The position numbers and the translations under genes were made by a program. From Marinifilaceae bacterium (GTDB lineage: Bacteria; Bacteroidota; Bacteroidia; Bacteroidales; Marinifilaceae), in NCBI GenBank assembly GCA_016936255.1, contig JAFGYE010000052.1, positions 62,001 through 126,000 of the forward strand: 64,000 nt of DNA, read 5' to 3'. Each line of letters begins with the position of its first letter. Positions within the stretch are counted from its first letter, which is position 1. Shown piece by piece: positions 8,447 through 17,361 of the stretch. The notes under the pieces are model-generated. The model did not search any database and was not told the DNA's origin. It was given only the letters and a program-made list of their open reading frames with translations.

Positions 8447-9234
8447 TCTTTTGCCAAAATTCCGGATCGAATCAAACCAGTTTCAGCAACAGCAAAATTC
8501 TATTACATCCTCTTGTCAACCATTCCCCCACCGTAATAATGCAAGTTTTTTTTTTGATTTCGAGAACAAACACCTACCCCCCTCTAAATTATGGTCGTTA
8601 AAGGTATTAGCCAGCCGTTTACTTTGAAAAAGATCCTTCACTACCAATCGAAATGATTTTTTAGTTGAAAAATCACCTTGAATGACCGATCAGAGCAAAA
8701 TCGACCTTGAAAAATGACTTTGCACAACAGTTCATTCGAATTTTCAGTTGGTAAATTAACCGCACTATCAGTAGAGGCGATTTTTTAATTGAAAAATCGT
8801 CTTGCATAACAAGCAATGTTAAAAGTCATCTTGAAAAACGGCTTTGCTCATCAATCAAGTTGATTTTTTAAGGCCAAAAAGGACTTTGCACAACGTGCAT
8901 ACACATTTACCAAAACTCAAACTCTCAATATTTCTTGTTTACTCTCATTTTGAGATTCCCGATATTGGAACAGAGGATTTTTGTGCATATTCTCAAACCC
9001 ATCAAAGAGCTCAATCAATTCTCAAAACCATGTAAAAAATTTACAATTCAATCAGTCTAAATGTCTAATTCAACAAACTCTACCTCAAAGTGAATTCATC
9101 ACACGGGCACAACAAACATCATCTGCTTACACCATAAATTTTATCATTCAAGCAAACAATAGTACTGTTAGTCAAAACAACTTTATTCTTTCCTCGTAAA
9201 AAACAACATGTTACATCCAAATTAAGCTGAAGAT
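8447..9234. other. Gene-free stretch containing the 41-bp repeat
   Basis: About 790 bp with no credible gene. Short open frames here lack family features, ribosome sites or codon bias. Apart from the tandem repeat at 8614-8902, I see a C-run near 8576-8582 and a poly-T near 8546, but no convincing promoter for the lipoprotein gene that follows. Confidence 0.6.
8614..8902. repeat. Degenerate ~41-bp tandem repeat, about seven units, each with a hairpin core
   Basis: Units begin near 8614, 8655, 8697, 8738, 8779, 8821 and 8862, a spacing of 41-42 bp throughout. The rough unit is GATTTTTTAGTTGAAAAATC, then a short stretch around CTTTGCACAAC, then ~10 variable bases. In units 2 and 5 the start is an inverted repeat (GATTTTT, 6-nt loop, AAAAATC); in others only TTGAAAAA and CTT(T)GC are kept. 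The period is not a multiple of three and stop codons occur, so it is not protein-coding. It lies between the purine-permease terminator and a lipoprotein gene. Purpose unknown; it may be a protein-binding array or an ageing tandem duplication. Confidence 0.7.
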
Positions 9235-10107
9235 ATGAGGACTAAAATATTCTTAGGTTGGGCATTTCTTATTATATCAGGAATAATTTCCTGTTCCACA
9301 TCGGAAGAAGATATGAATATGGAGATTCAAATTACCAATTCTGTGAATATTGAAGAAAATGCAATGGTGAACTGCATTTTAGAAGACCTTCTTTGCGAGG
9401 TGGAAAAAAATGTGATTGCAACTGACTCTGGTACAAAGACAAAAGACAACACCAAAAGAGATTCAATTCCAGTTATTAAAGTAAGCGGTGACGATGAACT
9501 TCAAACATCCACAAAAACAATAAGTATCAACTATGGATCAAGTAATCATACCGATCATCTGGGAAGATTAAAGCGTGGACAAATACACAATGAAATTTCA
9601 GGGAGATACATGACGAATCAAACTCTTCAATCTATTCATTTTGAAGAATTTTGTATTAATGATCTAAACATAGAAAATCGTATTGAAATTACATCGAATG
9701 GATTCAACGAATTTGATCAGCTAAGCTTTACTATTTCGTACGACAATATTGTTTTCACCTCTTCAAACGGATTACAATACAGTATTTCAGGTACAAAAAC
9801 CAAAGAATGGATTGACGGATACAGCACCCCGGAAAACCCATGGGATGATCAATTTCTGGTTTCCGGTGAATGCCATGGAATCAATTCTGAAAACAGAGAA
9901 TATCATTCAAAGATATCAACACCATTGTTAATAAGTCGCTCGTGCGAATTCATTTTATCCGGCGAAACTGAATTTCAAGTAGAAAATGAATCGGTATTTT
10001 ATAGTTTTGGAGATAGGATGTGCGATAATAAGGGATACTACATCCGAAATGGCAAGACAAATAATTTTGAATTTGGCAGATATTCTTTTAGAAAAATAAC
10101 CCAATAA
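9235..10107 (+). CDS. Lipoprotein of a Bacteroidota-specific surface/periplasmic family
   Basis: 290 residues. Signal peptide with lipobox IISC, the lipidated Cys being residue 20. The mature part holds the blocks TISINYGSSN...GRLKRGQIHNEISGRY, then KTKEWIDGY, then SCEFILSGETEF and GDRMCDNKGYY near the end. The same block order (DYGT..., GxxRxGxI..., C-x-x-I-x-G, GDxxCDxKA) is seen in the lipoprotein at 51093-51944, so they are distant paralogues. Function unknown. It faces the uraA-type permease tail to tail with a terminator between. Confidence 0.72.
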   Translation: MRTKIFLGWAFLIISGIISCSTSEEDMNMEIQITNSVNIEENAMVNCILEDLLCEVEKNVIATDSGTKTKDNTKRDSIPVIKVSGDDELQTSTKTISINYGSSNHTDHLGRLKRGQIHNEISGRYMTNQTLQSIHFEEFCINDLNIENRIEITSNGFNEFDQLSFTISYDNIVFTSSNGLQYSISGTKTKEWIDGYSTPENPWDDQFLVSGECHGINSENREYHSKISTPLLISRSCEFILSGETEFQVENESVFYSFGDRMCDNKGYYIRNGKTNNFEFGRYSFRKITQ

Positions 10108-10149
10108 ATTTCTTGATGCATAAATGGTAATTTAGTTAGTATTAGACAA

Positions 10150-10174
10150 GAAAAGCCCCAAATTGAGGCTTTTC
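10150..10174. terminator. Terminator hairpin between convergent genes
   Basis: GAAAAGCC and GGCTTTTC form an 8-bp stem with a 9-nt loop, with A-rich DNA on the left and T-rich DNA on the right. It lies between the lipoprotein gene (ends 10107) and the minus-strand permease (ends 10204) and could serve both. Confidence 0.7.
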
Positions 10175-10203
10175 ATTTATATCTACATGCAAGAGATTCT
10201 TCT

Positions 10204-11436
10204 TTATTTTTCCTTGCTTCCTTTAATCGGCTTTGAAGTATCTGGTAAAATCAAATTCAAGATAACTCCCACCAAAGAAGCAAGACCAATTCCTGCCAAA
10301 GAGAAGGTTCCATATGAAATTTGTGCTCCACCAATTCCTACGGTTAGCACAATAGAAATAATCACCTGATTTCTGGTTTTTGAGAAATCTGTCTTGGCAT
10401 CAATTAATGTTTTGATTCCAATACTGGCAATCATACCGAACAACAGCAGCATAATTCCACCCAAAACGGCTTGTGGAATTGTTTTAAGAAATGCACTTAC
10501 TTTTCCGATAAGGGAAAATACTACTGCCGTAATTGCAGCAATTCTCAATACTCGCGGATCTGTAACTTTAGTTAATGCTATTGCTCCGGTTACCTCAGAA
10601 TAAGTTGTATTTGGTGGTCCTCCAAAAAATCCAGCGAAAGCTGTTGCGATACCGTCTCCAAGAAGTGTTCTGTGCAGACCAGGATCTTTAACAAATTTCT
10701 TGTCAGCCACTCCTCCAATGGCATACATATCTCCTACGTGTTCTATAATTGGGGCAAAAGCAACAGGAAGCATATACAATACAGCACCCCAGTTTAATTC
10801 CGGACGAACAAAATCCGGCAAGGCCAACCATGCCGCATCATTAATTGGCGTAAAATCAACTTTTCCTAATACTACTGAAAGGATATAACCTACAATAATT
10901 CCCACAAAAATAGGAATCAACTTAATCATTCCTTTACTATAAACAACGATAACAACTGCCGTTAATAAAGCTGCAGAGGAAATGATCCAATTTGTTTTCG
11001 CCATATTTACAGCTACCGGGGCTAGCGAAAGACCAATGATCATAATCACAGGACCAACAACAATAGAAGGGAAAATTTTCTCGATAATACGTAATCCCCA
11101 TACTTTAATTATAGCAGAGACAACTCCATATACCAAACCAACAGCAACCAGTCCCGAAAGAGCTCCCGGCAGGCCGTATAATTCTGTGGCGGCTACAATT
11201 GGGGCAATAAATGCAAAACTACTGCCTAAAAAAACAGGAACCTTACCTTTTGTGATTAAATGAAAAATCAAGGTTCCGATTCCTGCTGTAAATAATGCAA
11301 CTGATGGGTCAATACCGACTAACAAAGGGACGAGGACTGTTGCTCCAAAGGCAACAAATAAGAACTGAATCCCGATAATAATTCTTTTCGCGGGACTATC
11401 AAAGTTCGGCGCGCTGGTTTCTTGAGATAGGATCAT
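10204..11436 (-). CDS. uraA: UraA/UapA-type nucleobase:cation symporter (uracil/xanthine permease)
   Basis: 410 residues, about 14 hydrophobic segments. Family marks are the N-terminal IIIGIQFLFVAFGATVLVPLL, GSSFAFIAP, EHVGDMYAIGG (the conserved Glu of transmembrane segment 8 in E-H-x-G-D) and FGGPPNTTYSEVTGAIALTKV. These place it in the uracil branch of NCS2 symporters, importing uracil (or possibly xanthine) with protons. Inner membrane. Single gene with its own promoter at 11468-11498 on the minus strand. Distinct from the AzgA-type permease at 7 kb. Confidence 0.88.
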   Translation of the reverse strand: MILSQETSAPNFDSPAKRIIIGIQFLFVAFGATVLVPLLVGIDPSVALFTAGIGTLIFHLITKGKVPVFLGSSFAFIAPIVAATELYGLPGALSGLVAVGLVYGVVSAIIKVWGLRIIEKIFPSIVVGPVIMIIGLSLAPVAVNMAKTNWIISSAALLTAVVIVVYSKGMIKLIPIFVGIIVGYILSVVLGKVDFTPINDAAWLALPDFVRPELNWGAVLYMLPVAFAPIIEHVGDMYAIGGVADKKFVKDPGLHRTLLGDGIATAFAGFFGGPPNTTYSEVTGAIALTKVTDPRVLRIAAITAVVFSLIGKVSAFLKTIPQAVLGGIMLLLFGMIASIGIKTLIDAKTDFSKTRNQVIISIVLTVGIGGAQISYGTFSLAGIGLASLVGVILNLILPDTSKPIKGSKEK

Positions 11437-11467
11437 AAAATAGGTTTATATTTTTTACAAATTGGCG

Positions 11468-11498
11468 CAAATATAGCAAGGATGCCTCGAAGAACAAA
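11468..11498 (-). promoter_or_regulatory. Bacteroidota-type promoter of the uraA-type gene
   Basis: Reading the minus strand: TTTG (11498-11495), 19-bp spacer, TATATTTG (11475-11468). Near-perfect match to the -33/-7 consensus. Start of transcription would be about 25 bp upstream of the ATG. Confidence 0.75.
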
Positions 11499-11684
11499 TT
11501 CGAATAGTTCTTTTTAAAGAAGCTCACTTTATTATGGTCAAGCACAATACACAATAAAATCAAGTGCCTCAAACACTCAAGCTATCTTAAATTTACATTC
11601 AAAAAAAAGGAAATTAATCACTGACCACGAACAGACTTCGGCTTATTCCCGATAAATCTAATTTCAAAGGAAATCTGAAATTAT

Positions 11685-13394
11685 TTAGAACTTGATATCA
11701 CGAACCATTAATTGAGTTTCAACTTTTCCCATGTACTCATTCTCCTGAAGTGAATAACAGACATCAAATGGAACACCACTCGAAATTTTAGGATACAAAT
11801 TGCCCATTGAAAAGGCAATGCCTGCTTTTACATCTCCTTCGCGGATATCATCAACAACCGAAAGTTTAAGATGTTCCTTATTTCTTCCTACCGGACGACT
11901 GTAACCGTAATCAAGAACTTGTTCGCTCACAAAAACCGGGGTCATGTTTTTTGGCCCGAAAGGCTCAAACTGCTTAATAATCCGAAAAAATTTAGGGGTA
12001 ATATCAGATAATTTTATATTTGCATCAATCTTAACCTGAGGAACCAACATATCTTCTGAAATGTTATTTACCACATAATCTTCGAAACGTTTTTGGAACT
12101 CTCCAACATTCTCGATTTTCATAGTTAAACCTGCCGCATACTTGTGACCACCAAAGTTTTCCAGTAAATCACTACATTCCGAAATTGCATTGTACAAATC
12201 AAAACCATCAACCGAACGAGCACTGCCGGTTGCAAAACCATTTGACTCTGTAAGAATTACTGTTGGTTTATAATAATTCTCAATCATTCGAGAAGCAACA
12301 ATACCAATCACTCCTTTGTGCCAGTTACGATCAAAAAGAACAGTGCTTTTTTTAGCAAGCAACGCGCTGCTTTTTGCAACTCTTTCTAACGCTTCATCCG
12401 TAATACTATGATCCAATTCTTTGCGATCTTCGTTCATCACATCAATTGTATCTCCTATTAATATGGCCGACTCCTCAGTATCGGCAATCAGCAATTGAAC
12501 TGCCCGGTTGCCCGATTGAATTCTTCCGGCAGCATTAATTCTTGGGCCGACTTTAAAAACAATATCGTTTACTGTCAAATCTTTGTCAACTCCGGCTAAA
12601 TTCAATATTGTTTTCAAACCTAATCTCGGAGAATTATTCAGTTGTATTAATCCAAAATAGGTCAGCACTCTGTTCTCGCCGGTAATTGGGACAATATCCG
12701 AAGCGATACTAACAGCCAATAAATCCAGTAATGGCATTAACTCCTCAAACGGCCATGCCATTTTTTGAGCCAATCCCTGCATTAACTTAAAGCCAACTCC
12801 GCAACCAGATAAAGCATCACAAGGATAATCGCAGTCCAATCTTTTAGGATCGAGAACTGCAATCGCCTCAGGCAAAATATCACCTGGAGTATGATGATCA
12901 CAAACGATAAAATCAATGCCTTTTTCTTTCGCGTATGCAATTTTACCAACAGCCTTTATTCCACAGTCCAGTGCAATTATTAAACTGAAATTATTATCCG
13001 CCGCATAATCAATCCCTGCTGTCGAAACGCCGTAACCTTCCGAGTAACGATCAGGAATGTAATAATCTATAAAATCGAAGTGTTTTTTAAGATAGGTATA
13101 AACAAGAGAAACAGATGTAGTTCCATCAACGTCATAATCGCCATATACCATAACTCTTTCTTGTTTCAGAATCGCTGTCTCGATCCTTTCAACAGCTTTA
13201 TCCATATCTTTCATTAGGAAAGGATCGTGCAGATCATCAAGGCTGGGACGAAAAAATTTCTTTGCCATATCGAATGTAGTAATCCCACGTTGCACCAGCA
13301 AGTCAGCGACTAAACGATCAACACCAAGTGATTCCATTAGTGATGTTACCGTTTCTTCATTTCCCGGCTCATTGATTACCCATCTCTTTTCCAT
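11685..13394 (-). CDS. recJ: Single-stranded-DNA-specific 5'-3' exonuclease RecJ
   Basis: 569 residues, a normal length. DHH-phosphoesterase motifs are in order: motif I VYGDYDVDGTTS, an ALDCG block, the name-giving DHHTPGD, then the DHHA1 motif GGHKYAAG and a C-terminal OB-fold part. These residues bind two divalent metal ions. RecJ degrades 5'-tailed single-stranded DNA in RecF-pathway and mismatch repair. It follows lipB by 23 bp, so it is the last gene of a lipA-lipB-recJ transcript. Confidence 0.93.
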   Translation of the reverse strand: MEKRWVINEPGNEETVTSLMESLGVDRLVADLLVQRGITTFDMAKKFFRPSLDDLHDPFLMKDMDKAVERIETAILKQERVMVYGDYDVDGTTSVSLVYTYLKKHFDFIDYYIPDRYSEGYGVSTAGIDYAADNNFSLIIALDCGIKAVGKIAYAKEKGIDFIVCDHHTPGDILPEAIAVLDPKRLDCDYPCDALSGCGVGFKLMQGLAQKMAWPFEELMPLLDLLAVSIASDIVPITGENRVLTYFGLIQLNNSPRLGLKTILNLAGVDKDLTVNDIVFKVGPRINAAGRIQSGNRAVQLLIADTEESAILIGDTIDVMNEDRKELDHSITDEALERVAKSSALLAKKSTVLFDRNWHKGVIGIVASRMIENYYKPTVILTESNGFATGSARSVDGFDLYNAISECSDLLENFGGHKYAAGLTMKIENVGEFQKRFEDYVVNNISEDMLVPQVKIDANIKLSDITPKFFRIIKQFEPFGPKNMTPVFVSEQVLDYGYSRPVGRNKEHLKLSVVDDIREGDVKAGIAFSMGNLYPKISSGVPFDVCYSLQENEYMGKVETQLMVRDIKF

Positions 13395-13417
13395 ACTCTA
13401 GAATTTGGCTAGCTAAA

Positions 13418-14122
13418 TTAGTCAATTTCAAGCGTCATAGCAAACAGTTTACTGATATGCTTCTTCAAATTATGTTTTACTTCTTCAATATCAAGCTCTT
13501 TGCCCAATTCTTTTTTTAAGGATGTTACTCCTTTATCAACAAATCCACACGGATTGATGTACTCAAAATATTTAAGATCGGTATTTACATTAAAAGCAAA
13601 ACCATGCATACTTACCCATCTGCTAATTCGTACACCAATAGCACAAATCTTACGAACAGTAGGTTTTCCAACATCCAGCCAAACTCCTGTCGCGCCTTCT
13701 AACCGCGTTCCAAGAATTCCGTAATCGGCAATACAGTTAATAACAGCTTGCTCCAGAGTTTCGATGTACAATTTGATTCCCATGTCGTAGGTTTCCAAAT
13801 TTAAAATCGGATAACCAACAATCTGTCCCGGCCCGTGATAGGTAATATCTCCCCCGCGGTTAATTTTATGAAAAGTTGCCTCTTTTGCCTGAAGCTGCAA
13901 TAAATCAAGAAGCATATTTTGTTCTTTCCCGCTTTTTCCAAGCGTATAAACGTGTGGATGTTCGCAAAACAACAAATAATTATTTGATAATTTTTTCTGA
14001 TCAGCTGGAAGATCGGCATTAGCCAGCTTGGATGTCAGAACTTCATTAAACAAATTTTCCTGATAATCCCATGCTTCTTTATAATCAATCGATCCAAGAT
14101 CGCGAAATACAGTCTTAGTCAT
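13418..14122 (-). CDS. lipB: Octanoyl-[ACP]:protein N-octanoyltransferase
   Basis: 234 residues. The LipB motif RGGDITYHGPGQIVGYPIL is present, with the catalytic Lys in RKICAIGVR and the catalytic Cys in INPCGF. The enzyme moves octanoate from acyl carrier protein to the lipoyl domains of 2-oxoacid dehydrogenases and the glycine cleavage H protein. Its start overlaps the end of lipA by 8 bp, the usual coupling of the two steps of lipoate synthesis. Confidence 0.94.
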   Translation of the reverse strand: MTKTVFRDLGSIDYKEAWDYQENLFNEVLTSKLANADLPADQKKLSNNYLLFCEHPHVYTLGKSGKEQNMLLDLLQLQAKEATFHKINRGGDITYHGPGQIVGYPILNLETYDMGIKLYIETLEQAVINCIADYGILGTRLEGATGVWLDVGKPTVRKICAIGVRISRWVSMHGFAFNVNTDLKYFEYINPCGFVDKGVTSLKKELGKELDIEEVKHNLKKHISKLFAMTLEID

Positions 14123-14993
14123 CTTTCAAACTCTGTTTTAAGTTTAACGCATTAACATGACGTTCTGCATGATAAGAAGAACGCACAAGAGGTGTACTTT
14201 CAACAAATGCAAAACCTTTTTCCAGACCAACAATCTCATATTTTTTGAATACCTCCGGAGTAATGTACTCCTGAACTTCCAAATGATTTTTTGTTGGCTG
14301 CAAATACTGACCAATAGTCATAACTCGAACTCCTACCTCAAGCAAGTCATCCATCACCTGGTAAATCTCTTCTTCTTTCTCGCCTAACCCCAGCATTATT
14401 CCTGATTTTGCAACAATACCTGCATCAGAAATTTGCTTTAACACCTTCAAACTAAGATCGTATTTGGCTTTGCTTCGAACTTCACGGGTTAATCTTCGAA
14501 CGGTTTCCAAATTATGAGAAATCACCTCCGGATTCATATCAATCACTCTTTGAATGTCCTCCTCTTTTCCATTAAAATCGGGAATTAAAACCTCAAGTGT
14601 AGTTTCAGGTGTTGTTTCTTTGATGCATTTGATGGTTTCAGCCCAAATTCCTGATCCACCATCTTCCAAATCATCACGATCTACAGAAGTAATCACCGCA
14701 TGCTTAAGACTCATCAACTTAATTGAACGAGCTAATCTTTTGGGTTCTTTCCAATCAGCCTCAAGTGGCTTACCTGTTGGAACATTACAAAATTTGCAGG
14801 CACGTGTACAAATATTCCCTAAAATCATAAAGGTAGCCGTCCCATTTCCCCAACATTCTCCAACATTCGGACATTTTCCGCTCGAGCAAATAGTATGTAA
14901 TCCGTTCTCCTTTACTATTCCATTCACATATGCATAATCGTCACCCTTTGGCAACTGTATTTTCAACCAATCTGGTTTTCTTCTTGTCTTCAT
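14115..14993 (-). CDS. lipA: Lipoyl synthase (radical SAM)
   Basis: 292 residues. Two iron-sulfur cluster sites are visible: the auxiliary cluster Cys36, Cys41, Cys47 (C-x4-C-x5-C) and the radical SAM cluster Cys62, Cys66, Cys69 (C-x3-C-x2-C, in CTRACKFC). The conserved terminal RSSYHAE segment supplies the Ser ligand of the auxiliary cluster. LipA inserts two sulfurs into the octanoyl group attached by LipB. First gene of the lipA-lipB-recJ operon; the upstream leader has a possible long-range stem. Confidence 0.96.
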   Translation of the reverse strand: MKTRRKPDWLKIQLPKGDDYAYVNGIVKENGLHTICSSGKCPNVGECWGNGTATFMILGNICTRACKFCNVPTGKPLEADWKEPKRLARSIKLMSLKHAVITSVDRDDLEDGGSGIWAETIKCIKETTPETTLEVLIPDFNGKEEDIQRVIDMNPEVISHNLETVRRLTREVRSKAKYDLSLKVLKQISDAGIVAKSGIMLGLGEKEEEIYQVMDDLLEVGVRVMTIGQYLQPTKNHLEVQEYITPEVFKKYEIVGLEKGFAFVESTPLVRSSYHAERHVNALNLKQSLKDD

Positions 14994-15154
14994 TTAACTA
15001 CTGCTTAATTTTTCCTGATGATTCAAAACTCTTTAGGATTTTTTTATCAATGATTCACAACCGATCAAAACACCATCAGGAATCAATTGATATTCAACAA
15101 CAAACACTGCAATAAAATTTGATTTGCAAATAAAAATAAATTCATGCAAAGGTA
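14994..15154 (-). promoter_or_regulatory. lipA upstream region: -7 box and possible structured leader
   Basis: On the minus strand TACCTTTG (15154-15147) matches the -7 box; no clear -33 box is seen. The ~145-nt leader would contain TTCCTGATG (15082-15074) and its exact complement (15020-15012), which could close a 71-nt stem-loop shortly before the ATG at 14993. The rest of 15155-15477 shows no gene. Confidence 0.4.
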
Positions 15155-15477
15155 TTCGAAACATTTTAACTTTTCATGAAATACCTTATATTTTTGCCTC
15201 TTTCGTGAATGTTTTGTTATCCTTATTCAATCTAAATACTATTAATTTTATGCAATATTACCAATTATATTTGGCTTTGCAATAACATTTGAAACGACAC
15301 ATTTTTCGATTAAGAAATGGTATAATTCACTAAGAATAGAAAATAAGCTCCGTTTAAAAATCTTTTGCAAACTCCCTAATCTGGCAGACACAATCAATTC
15401 TCATCTTTTTATCAGCGCAATTGGCATTAAATCGGATAAGTAAAGCTATTGAAATTAATTATTTGGACAGATTATAT

Positions 15478-15485
15478 TATCTTTG
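15478..15485 (+). promoter_or_regulatory. -7 box of the lysS promoter
   Basis: TATCTTTG at 15478-15485, 28 bp before the ATG at 15514, fits the Bacteroidota -7 consensus. The best TTTG upstream (15462-15465) is too close (12-bp spacer), so the -33 element is weak or absent. Confidence 0.5.
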
Positions 15486-15513
15486 CACCCGAATAAACTT
15501 TATTGAGATTAAG

Positions 15514-17235
15514 ATGAATGCGTTAGAACTTAGTGAACAAGAAATCATTAGAAGGAATTCCCTTAAAGAATTGCAGTCTATGGGTATCAACCCATTTCCT
15601 GCAGCACAATATCATGTAAACAGCTTTTCTTCAGATATTCTGAAAGATTTCGATCCTGAAAAGAAAAACCTGCAGGAGGTTTGTATCGCAGGTAGAATCA
15701 TGAGTCGAAGAATTATGGGTAAAGCTTCCTTTCTTGAACTTCAGGATTCGAAGGGAAGAATACAGGTTTACATTACAAGAGATGATATTTGCCCTGGCGA
15801 GGATAAAACTCTATACAACACTGTATTTAAAAAGCTGACTGATATTGGTGATTTTATTGGAATTAAAGGTTACGTATTTGTTACTCAGGTAGGCGAAACT
15901 TCGGTTCATGCAACTGAAATGACAATTCTTTCAAAATCTATTCGTCCGCTTCCTATTGTGAAGGAAAAAGATGGAAAAATATATGACGCTTTCAGCGATC
16001 CTGAAATGCGTTACCGTCAGCGTTATGTTGATTTGGTAGTAAATCCGGCAGTTAAGGATGTTTTCTTGAAAAGAACAAAAATTATCAACTCGATGAGGGA
16101 ACTTTTCAACAGCAAAGATTACTTAGAAGTGGAAACTCCAATCTTACAGGCTATTCCAGGTGGTGCTTCTGCCCGTCCGTTTGAAACACATCACAATGCA
16201 TTGGATATTCCTTTGTATATGCGCATTGCCAACGAACTATATTTGAAAAGATTAATAGTTGGTGGATTTGATGGCGTTTATGAGTTTGCGAAAGATTTTC
16301 GTAACGAGGGAATGGACCGTACTCACAATCCGGAATTTACAGTAATGGAAATCTATGTTGCTTATAAAGATTACAACTGGATGATGGACTTTACTGAAGA
16401 AATGATCGAGAAAGTTGCAATGGATCTTCACGGAAAAACCAAATTGATGGTTGGCGATAAGGAGATTGATTTCAAGCGTCCTTTCAAGCGTATCTCGATG
16501 CTTGATTCTATTCTTGAGTTTACAGGAATTGATATCAATGGAATGGATGAAGTACAACTTCGTGAGGTTTGTAAAAAACTGAATATCGAAGCAGATGAAA
16601 CCATGGGGAAAGGAAAATTAATCGATGAAATTTTTGGTGAAAAATGTGAAGGAAATTACATTCAGCCAACTTTCATTACCGATTATCCTGTTGAAATGTC
16701 TCCTCTTTGCAAAAAGCACAGAAACAATCCGGAATTAACCGAGCGTTTCGAGCTAATGGTGAATGGAAAGGAGCTTTGCAATGCCTATTCTGAATTAAAT
16801 GATCCTATTGATCAGTTGGAGCGTTTTCAGGATCAGAATAAATTAAGTGAAAAAGGTGATGATGAAGCCATGTTTATTGATATGGACTTTGTTCGTGCTC
16901 TTGAATATGGCATGCCTCCTACATCAGGAATGGGAATTGGTATTGATCGATTAACCATGTTGATGACCAACTCACAATCTATTCAGGATGTATTGTTCTT
17001 TCCTCAAATGAGACCTGAAAAGAAAGTTGCTGTTGACAGTGATGATAAATTTGTTGCTTTGGGAATTGCTCCTGAATGGATGCCGGTAATTCGAAAAGCA
17101 GGATTCCAAACTGTAAGAGCTTTAAAGGAAGAAAAATCAACAAAACTTCACCAGGATATTTGTGGGTGGAATAAAAAACTCAAAATGGGATTAAAAAACC
17201 CAAGCCAGGAAGAAGTAGCAGAGTGGTTGTCTTAA
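15514..17235 (+). CDS. lysS: Lysyl-tRNA synthetase, class II
   Basis: 573 residues from the ATG at 15514; an upstream in-frame TTG at 15421 lies before the likely promoter and is rejected. An N-terminal OB-fold anticodon-binding domain (about residues 50-160) is followed by the class II catalytic core with motif 2 ([14 protein letters not shown]) and motif 3 ([11 protein letters not shown]). A C-terminal extension of about 65 residues (from FVALGIAP) beyond motif 3 looks like a helix-hairpin-helix tail found in Bacteroidota LysRS. Cytoplasmic; charges tRNA-Lys. Confidence 0.95.
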   Translation: MNALELSEQEIIRRNSLKELQSMGINPFPAAQYHVNSFSSDILKDFDPEKKNLQEVCIAGRIMSRRIMGKASFLELQDSKGRIQVYITRDDICPGEDKTLYNTVFKKLTDIGDFIGIKGYVFVTQVGETSVHATEMTILSKSIRPLPIVKEKDGKIYDAFSDPEMRYRQRYVDLVVNPAVKDVFLKRTKIINSMRELFNSKDYLEVETPILQAIPGGASARPFETHHNALDIPLYMRIANELYLKRLIVGGFDGVYEFAKDFRNEGMDRTHNPEFTVMEIYVAYKDYNWMMDFTEEMIEKVAMDLHGKTKLMVGDKEIDFKRPFKRISMLDSILEFTGIDINGMDEVQLREVCKKLNIEADETMGKGKLIDEIFGEKCEGNYIQPTFITDYPVEMSPLCKKHRNNPELTERFELMVNGKELCNAYSELNDPIDQLERFQDQNKLSEKGDDEAMFIDMDFVRALEYGMPPTSGMGIGIDRLTMLMTNSQSIQDVLFFPQMRPEKKVAVDSDDKFVALGIAPEWMPVIRKAGFQTVRALKEEKSTKLHQDICGWNKKLKMGLKNPSQEEVAEWLS

Positions 17236-17256
17236 TCCTCTCCTAAAAATATTTTC

Positions 17257-17297
17257 ATATCGGAGGTCGGGAATTTCTCCCTTCTTCCGATATTTAG
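17257..17297 (+). terminator. Terminator-like hairpin after lysS
   Basis: ATATCGGA (17257-17264) pairs with TCCGATAT (17286-17293), with a further GGGA/TCCC pairing inside. The T-run is short (TTT), so termination may be partial before gpsA. Confidence 0.5.
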
Positions 17298-17361
17298 TAA
17301 ATTAGAGATCTGACAGTTACAGAAATAATTCTCTAACAACCCCAGACTTATCAATAAATTC

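Noticed and set aside
8614-8902. CRISPR array
   Set aside because: The repeats drift too much from unit to unit, there are no constant repeats with unique spacers, and no cas genes are nearby.
8383-9199. Several 60-70-codon open frames in the gene-free stretch
   Set aside because: No ribosome sites, no recognisable protein features; they cross the 41-bp repeat, whose period is not a multiple of three.
15421-15513. N-terminal extension of LysRS from a TTG
   Set aside because: It would start upstream of the likely -7 box and shows no family similarity.
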